Positions 25,001 through 29,165 of a DNA stretch of 29,165 nucleotides are shown in pieces. Source of the stretch: JBKEDF01 sp047975325 (lineage in GTDB: Bacteria; Pseudomonadota; Alphaproteobacteria; Rhodobacterales; Rhodobacteraceae); contig JBKEDF010000038.1 in NCBI GenBank assembly GCA_047975325.1, positions 1-29,165 on the forward strand, written 5' to 3'. The stretch's first letter is position 1. Each line of letters opens with the position of its first letter. The notes under the pieces were generated by a model. The model did no database searches. It worked only from the letters and a program-made list of their open reading frames with translations, and was not told where the DNA came from. The translations under genes were made by a program, and so were the position numbers.

Positions 25001-27555
25001 TTGCCCGGATCGAAGCACCACGTGACGGAGCTGCACTGGTATCGGTCCTGACCAATCGTGTGGTCGATCTGAAACTGGTTGAATTGACCGAGGGTGAGAA
25101 CAGCGTCGAACTGCCCGTCACCGATGCCTGGGGAAGTGGCGCCTATGTCATGGCAAGCGCCATCCGGCCCGTGGGCGAAGATGCCGGCCATGCCCCCGTG
25201 CGCGCACTCGGGCTGGCCCATGCCGCGATCGAACCGGGCGACCGCGCCTTGAATGCCGTGATCGAGGCACCCGAGGCCACCGATCCGCGCGGCGCCCTGC
25301 CGGTCACATTGCGCGTCGATGGTGCGCAACCCGGCGATCAGGTCTTTGCCACACTGGCCGCTGTCGATCTGGGGATTCTGAACCTGACCGGGTTTGAAGC
25401 GCCCGATCCTTCGGCCCATTACTTTGGTCAGCGACGGCTGGGTGTGGGCATTCGCGACATCTATGGCCGACTGATTGACGGGCAGGCCGGCACGCCGGGC
25501 GCAATCCGGTCCGGTGGCGATGCGGTCTCGACCTCTTCCCTGCAGGCGCCACCACCGACCGAGGATCTGATGGCCTGGTTTTCGGGTCCGTTGACGGTTG
25601 CCGGTGATGGCACCATCACGACCGAAATTCCCTTGCCTGCGTTTAATGGCACCGTGCGGCTGATGGCGGTTGTCTGGTCGGGTCGTGCGGTCGGACAGGC
25701 GACGCGCGACGTGCTGGTACGCGATCCGGTGGTTCTGGCCGCATCCGCCCCGCGTTTCATGGCGCCCGGCGATACAGCACAGGTTCTGTTGGAACTGACC
25801 CACGCCTCCGGCCCCGCCGGCGATATACGGATCGAGGCGCAGGCCGAAGGTGTCAGCATCGCCACCCCACCCCCGGCCACCGTGGCATTGGCCGAATTGA
25901 GCACCGCACGCCTGACCTTGCCCATTACCGCGCCTGAAACCGTTGGTCCGGCCCGGATTGCCCTTGCGGTGACAACACCGGATGGACGTCGGCTGGAACA
26001 GGTTGTGCACATCCCGATCCGCGCGAATGGCCCCGAGGTCAGCCGCGAAAGCCGCTTTGTGCTGGGTGCTGGTAACAGGCTGACCCTGCCACCCGACCTG
26101 ATGGACGGAATGCGTCCCGGCAGCGGCACGGCCACGCTGGCCATCGGGCCGGCTGCACGGTTCAATTCCGCCGCGATCATGCGCAGCCTGCAGCAATATC
26201 CCTATGGCTGCACTGAACAACTGACCTCAAAGGCGCTGCCGTTACTGGCGTTCAGCAACATGATGGAAGGCCTTCCCGAAGCCAGCACCGCAGCCGAACG
26301 CATTGATCAGCACATCGCCAAGATCCTGACCCGGCAGGATGCAAACGGCGCCTTTGGTCTTTGGCGGCCACAAAGTGGCGATCCGTGGCTGGATGCCTAT
26401 GTTACCGATTTTCTATCGCGGGCACGGGCGTCGGGTCATACGGTGCCCGATGCGGCCTTTGGTTCAGCGTTGGATAATCTGCGCAATCAGGTCAATTACG
26501 CCGCCGATTTCGATGAACGCAGCAATGGCGGCGGTGAGGCACTGGCCTATGCACTGATGGTTCTGGCCCGGGAAAATGCCGCTGCCGTGGGCGATCTGCG
26601 CTATTACGCCGATACAAAGGCGGGTGATTTCGGATCCCCCCTGGCAGTGGCGCAGCTGGGCATGGCGCTGGCGCTGATCGGTGATCAAACACGCGCCGAT
26701 AACCTGTTTGCCCGTGCCACCAACATGTTGCAGTCACCCGGCCCCGATAACGATTACCTGCGTGTCGATTTCGGCACCAATCTGCGTGATCGCGCCGGGG
26801 TTTTGTCTTTGGCGGTTGCTGCTGGATCCGGCATTGCCGGTCTGGACCAAATTGGCCAGTCGCTGGAAAACAGCCTGATCGGACAGCCGCTGTCACCGCA
26901 GGAGGCCGTCTGGTCCCTGATGGCCGCAGGCGCGCTGACCCCCGATCTGGCCCTGCCGGGCCTTTCACTGAACGGCCAGCAGATCACGGGGCCACTGATC
27001 CGCGACGTGACCGCCAATGGCGCAAACGCGATCCTGTTAAACGATTCCGGCCGTGAGACCCGGGTGACACTGACCCTGCGTGGTGTCCCCCTGGTGCCGG
27101 AACCGGCGGGCGGCAAGGGTTACTCGATCAGCCGTGACTATTATACGCCTGACGGTGAAGCCGTTGATCCCACCAGCGTGGTGCAGGGCCAGCGGCTGGT
27201 CGTGGTCGTGACCGTCAATCCACATGGCAAGGACAGTGTCGGTCGCCTGATGGTGGATGACCCCCTGCCCGCCGGGGTCGAAATCGAGAACCCGCATCTG
27301 CTGAAATCAGGCGAGACGGACGGTCTGGACTGGCTAAATGTCGAATCCAATGTCGATAACAGCGAATTTTTGACCGACCGTTTCCTGACTGCGATTACAT
27401 GGACCAGTGGCGATACGCTACGGCTGGCCTATCGCGTGCGGGCGATCACGCCGGGCAGCTTCAACCACCCGGCCGCAAGCGTGATCAACATGTACCGGCC
27501 CGAATACCGTGCCTGGACTGAAAGCGGCCACATGACCATTACCGGCGGACGCTAG
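22093..27555 (+). CDS. bacterial alpha-2-macroglobulin-like protein with PAN domain
   Basis: About 1820 residues, secreted to the periplasm, where such proteins are thought to trap foreign proteases. The signal peptide is residues 1-20 (ending AAA). A PAN/Apple-like domain follows with Cys55, Cys59, Cys65 and Cys77. Then come MG repeats, the bait/MG core, and the thioester motif CTEQ with Cys1373 and Gln1376 (codon 26209-26211) at the head of the alpha-helical thioester domain. A C-terminal receptor-like domain ends near TITGGR. There is no lipobox, so unlike E. coli YfhM it does not look membrane-anchored. ATG 22093 is chosen because GGAGG (22082-22086) is 6 bp away; ATG 22087 abuts the Shine-Dalgarno. 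pbpC follows after 16 bp, the usual pairing for this family. Confidence 0.93.
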   Translation: MRVGWIIAIVSLFFPQIAAAQQSPLIPERRMIITENADLPGNDIAQIFDVTVDACIEACLKNDACAAFTFNARSNACFPKSISGAPVAYQGAYSGLVLPAPAGAEERARAWVDQAGDLLRPADLSSAHDMARDLAKKHLVGNFVTADLVRMARAAEIAGDLTDARRMIGAATNLLDTSSDWSEYARLWLAGNKRHNSNPGTARTAALNAYLRAGDAWQAATALQLMARADLADKNGRRAIKTLRLAMQMAPSDELATILADAEGKYGFRITGQDVDADPANPQICAVFSDLLDEAVDYTPFVALPSGDLTVEASGTRLCIGRLAHGQRYTLTFREGLPSASGDTTSHDVEVAHYIRDRHPQVRFEGRSYVLPRMADAGLPVITVNTQILDLKLIRISDRNLVRTLRDNYLARPMDYWSEEYFTSQIGKVVWQGQASVNEEQNRDVTTRLPIQEVTGPLGTGIYALQASIPDTSPEEIAPATQWFTISDIGITSLSGIDGLHVIVRGLSDAAARPGAEVQLLSRGNDVLAQARTDADGVVAFDAGLTRGTGNAAPMAITVMDGDDLSFLPLNDTEFDLSDRGVEGLPPAPSIDVFLTTDRGAYRAGETVHATILARNGADQRALTGLPLTAVLSRPDGVEFMRHLAPEAGAGGHTAAFNIPETAPRGTWRLDILADPNAPALASQKVLVEDFLPERIDMVPIMPEGTLAPTDTPSIEIDVRYLFGAPAGGLDVTGEVRLTAVRRLVKHEGFVFGREDVPFNSQIEYFGPGKTDDQGHLSLTATLPDPGADGARPMKADFILSVSEGSGRPVERRIERTVLPGMPVAGLRPLFEGDAITQGGDAGFAVIMLAPDGTRMTGTVDWIVNRVETDYQWYSLNGRWDYEPVTRRVPLARGSVDALADDQAEMQIPAMDWGRYEIIVVPAGAEGRHGAASLAFDVGWYAASGGTAPTPDRLPVSLDRPGYRAGDTAIARIEAPRDGAALVSVLTNRVVDLKLVELTEGENSVELPVTDAWGSGAYVMASAIRPVGEDAGHAPVRALGLAHAAIEPGDRALNAVIEAPEATDPRGALPVTLRVDGAQPGDQVFATLAAVDLGILNLTGFEAPDPSAHYFGQRRLGVGIRDIYGRLIDGQAGTPGAIRSGGDAVSTSSLQAPPPTEDLMAWFSGPLTVAGDGTITTEIPLPAFNGTVRLMAVVWSGRAVGQATRDVLVRDPVVLAASAPRFMAPGDTAQVLLELTHASGPAGDIRIEAQAEGVSIATPPPATVALAELSTARLTLPITAPETVGPARIALAVTTPDGRRLEQVVHIPIRANGPEVSRESRFVLGAGNRLTLPPDLMDGMRPGSGTATLAIGPAARFNSAAIMRSLQQYPYGCTEQLTSKALPLLAFSNMMEGLPEASTAAERIDQHIAKILTRQDANGAFGLWRPQSGDPWLDAYVTDFLSRARASGHTVPDAAFGSALDNLRNQVNYAADFDERSNGGGEALAYALMVLARENAAAVGDLRYYADTKAGDFGSPLAVAQLGMALALIGDQTRADNLFARATNMLQSPGPDNDYLRVDFGTNLRDRAGVLSLAVAAGSGIAGLDQIGQSLENSLIGQPLSPQEAVWSLMAAGALTPDLALPGLSLNGQQITGPLIRDVTANGANAILLNDSGRETRVTLTLRGVPLVPEPAGGKGYSISRDYYTPDGEAVDPTSVVQGQRLVVVVTVNPHGKDSVGRLMVDDPLPAGVEIENPHLLKSGETDGLDWLNVESNVDNSEFLTDRFLTAITWTSGDTLRLAYRVRAITPGSFNHPAASVINMYRPEYRAWTESGHMTITGGR

Positions 27556-27571
27556 GCGGGGAAACGGCATC

Positions 27572-29165
27572 ATGCGACGATACGGTCTGTTCCTGCTGGC
27601 CTTCGTCCTGTGGCTGGCGGCTGGCGGTCGCGATGCGCTGGACAGCTGGATCGACCGGACCGATCTGCCTCCGCTGACTGTTGCCATCAGCGCTGAGGTT
27701 CTGGCCCGTGACGGCAGCCTTCTGCGTGCCTTTCCGGTTGCGGATGGCCGTTGGCGACTGGAACCCGGCCCCGTCGATCCGGCCTTTGTCAAGATGCTGC
27801 TGACCTATGAGGACCGACGTTTTTACCAACATAACGGGGTGAGCCTGCTGGCGATCTTGCGGGCGGCAGGGCAATCACTGCTGGCCGGGCGTTTTGTTTC
27901 GGGTGGCTCGACCCTGACCATGCAGGTTGCCCGCCTGATAGAAGAAGGCCCGACAGGCGAAATTGGCGGCAAGCTACGCCAGATGCGTGTGGCCATGGCA
28001 CTGGAACGCCGGCTCAGCAAGGTACAGATCCTCGATCTCTATCTGCGGATCGCTCCCTATGGTGGCAATCTGGAAGGAATTCGCGCCGCCACCCTGTCAT
28101 GGTTCGGGAAGGAACCACGCCGCCTGACGCCTGCGCAGGCGGCGCTGATGGTCGCTCTGCCCCAATCACCCGCCGCGCGCCGTCCCGACCGCCACCCAAA
28201 TGCCGCATTGAAGGCACGAAACCGTGTGCTGGCGCGGGCTGCTGCACGCGGTGTCCTGTCACAGGCCGAGGCCAATGCGGCCCGGGATGAACCCTTGCCC
28301 GTCGCGCGCCGGCCTTTCCCCGCACTGGCGCCGCATCTGACGGGGGCGCTGCACCGCGCCGACCCCGCCGCCTTGCATATTACCACCACCATCGAACCCG
28401 CATTGCAGCGCGCGGCCGAGGCGCTGGCCCGCCGCGCCATACAGGGTCAGGCCGAAGCCGTTACCGCCGCCTTGATCTTCGCCGATCATCAGACGGGCGA
28501 GATTCTGGCCCATGTCGGCGCGGCTGACTGGACCAATGACCGGCAGGCCGGTTTTATCGACATGACTACCGCGCTCAGATCCCCCGGATCGGCGCTCAAG
28601 CCCTTTGTCTATGCCTTGGCTTTCGATGATAATCTGGCCCATCCCGAAACCCTGATCGAGGATCGCCCCATTGCCTTCGGTCGTTATGCACCACAGAATT
28701 TCGATCACCGTTTCCGTGGCACCATTACCCTGCGGCAGGCGCTGGCAAACTCACTGAATATCCCGCCGGTGCAACTTGCCGATGCGGTCGGGCCGGCACG
28801 TTTCCTGGCTGTGTTGAAGCGTGCCGGTGCCGATATCAGACTGCCAGGCGAAGAACCGGGGCTGGCTGTCGTTCTGGGCGGTGTCGGCATCAGCCTGCAC
28901 GATCTGGCGCAGGCCTATGCCGCGCTGGCCAATCTGGGGCAACGGGTTGATCTGTCACCAAGCCCCGGCCGGGGAGGAGAAAGAAACCAGCGCATTTTCG
29001 GGCCTGTCGCCGCATGGCAGGTCGGCGATATTCTGGCCCAGATCACACCGCCGGGCGGCATACGCCAAAGCCATATCGCCTATAAAACCGGTACCAGCTA
29101 TGGCCATCGCGATGCGCTGGCACTGGGTTTTGACGGTCGCCATGTCGGGGCCGTCTGGATGGGTC
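27572..29165 (+). CDS. pbpC: penicillin-binding protein 1C (3' truncated by window end)
   Basis: A bifunctional class A PBP of which 531 codons are visible. A short cytoplasmic start and one transmembrane helix (about residues 5-20) precede a GT51 glycosyltransferase domain with catalytic Glu80 in YEDRRFY and SGGSTLTMQ from residue 110. The transpeptidase domain has Ser340 in SALK (Lys343), SLN at 394-396 and KTG at 505-507, so all three active-site boxes are intact. The C-terminal PbpC-specific domain lies beyond the window. ATG 27572 has GGGGAA upstream. In family members, PbpC is encoded beside the alpha-2-macroglobulin and may repair peptidoglycan where a protease has breached the envelope. 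Confidence 0.95.
   Translation, partial: MRRYGLFLLAFVLWLAAGGRDALDSWIDRTDLPPLTVAISAEVLARDGSLLRAFPVADGRWRLEPGPVDPAFVKMLLTYEDRRFYQHNGVSLLAILRAAGQSLLAGRFVSGGSTLTMQVARLIEEGPTGEIGGKLRQMRVAMALERRLSKVQILDLYLRIAPYGGNLEGIRAATLSWFGKEPRRLTPAQAALMVALPQSPAARRPDRHPNAALKARNRVLARAAARGVLSQAEANAARDEPLPVARRPFPALAPHLTGALHRADPAALHITTTIEPALQRAAEALARRAIQGQAEAVTAALIFADHQTGEILAHVGAADWTNDRQAGFIDMTTALRSPGSALKPFVYALAFDDNLAHPETLIEDRPIAFGRYAPQNFDHRFRGTITLRQALANSLNIPPVQLADAVGPARFLAVLKRAGADIRLPGEEPGLAVVLGGVGISLHDLAQAYAALANLGQRVDLSPSPGRGGERNQRIFGPVAAWQVGDILAQITPPGGIRQSHIAYKTGTSYGHRDALALGFDGRHVGAVWMG

Noticed and set aside
1..29165. CRISPR arrays, tRNA or rRNA genes, phage genes
   Set aside because: I saw no regularly spaced repeats, no cloverleaf-like sequence and no phage structural or integrase genes.

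Overview
The window looks like a chromosomal segment of a marine-type alphaproteobacterium, most likely of the Rhodobacterales/Roseobacter group. The basis is high GC content, a double-domain ALDH16-type aldehyde dehydrogenase, a TRAP transporter, and a polyol ABC transporter whose proteins resemble Rhodobacter SmoEFGK as I remember them. This placement is inference from gene content; there is no rRNA here.

Layout. Region 1 (1-10941) is organic-acid catabolism: a 5'-truncated ALDH16-like gene and two tandem MmgE/PrpD paralogues on the + strand. A leftward unit follows (GntR/FCD regulator, small EthD-like protein, extended SDR). From the same divergent promoter region, a rightward operon encodes a fumarylacetoacetate-hydrolase-family enzyme and a complete TRAP transporter (dctP, dctQ, dctM). 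Region 2 (10942-12185) is 1.2 kb without an intact gene; it holds a decayed transposase tail that resembles the IS91 family. Region 3 (12186-21609) is a sugar-alcohol island. It contains two ABC permeases and an ATPase on +, a ROK kinase fused to a P-loop kinase-like domain and a LacD/YihT-type class I aldolase on -, a SorC regulator on +, and two SDR dehydrogenases plus the periplasmic binding protein on -. Region 4 (22093-29165) is an alpha-2-macroglobulin-like protein with an intact thioester motif, followed by pbpC, which is cut by the window end.

How region 3 may work: the Smo-type ABC system imports a polyol, an SDR oxidises it to a ketose, the ROK/P-loop fusion phosphorylates it (perhaps twice), and the LacD-like aldolase cleaves the product to trioses. 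No separate PfkB-type ketose-phosphate kinase is present, which makes the fusion kinase the key unknown. Three copies of a 30-bp motif (11994-12023, 17631-17660, 21878-21907) lie ahead of the permease operon, the aldolase/SorC divergent pair and the binding-protein operon. Each has the same orientation toward the catabolic gene. They are good candidates for the SorC operator and would tie the scattered transcription units into one regulon.

Region 1 may be a second, uncharacterised pathway for a carboxylate imported by the TRAP system, controlled by the GntR protein through a perfect 10-bp inverted repeat in the divergent promoter. No tRNA, rRNA or CRISPR array was seen.
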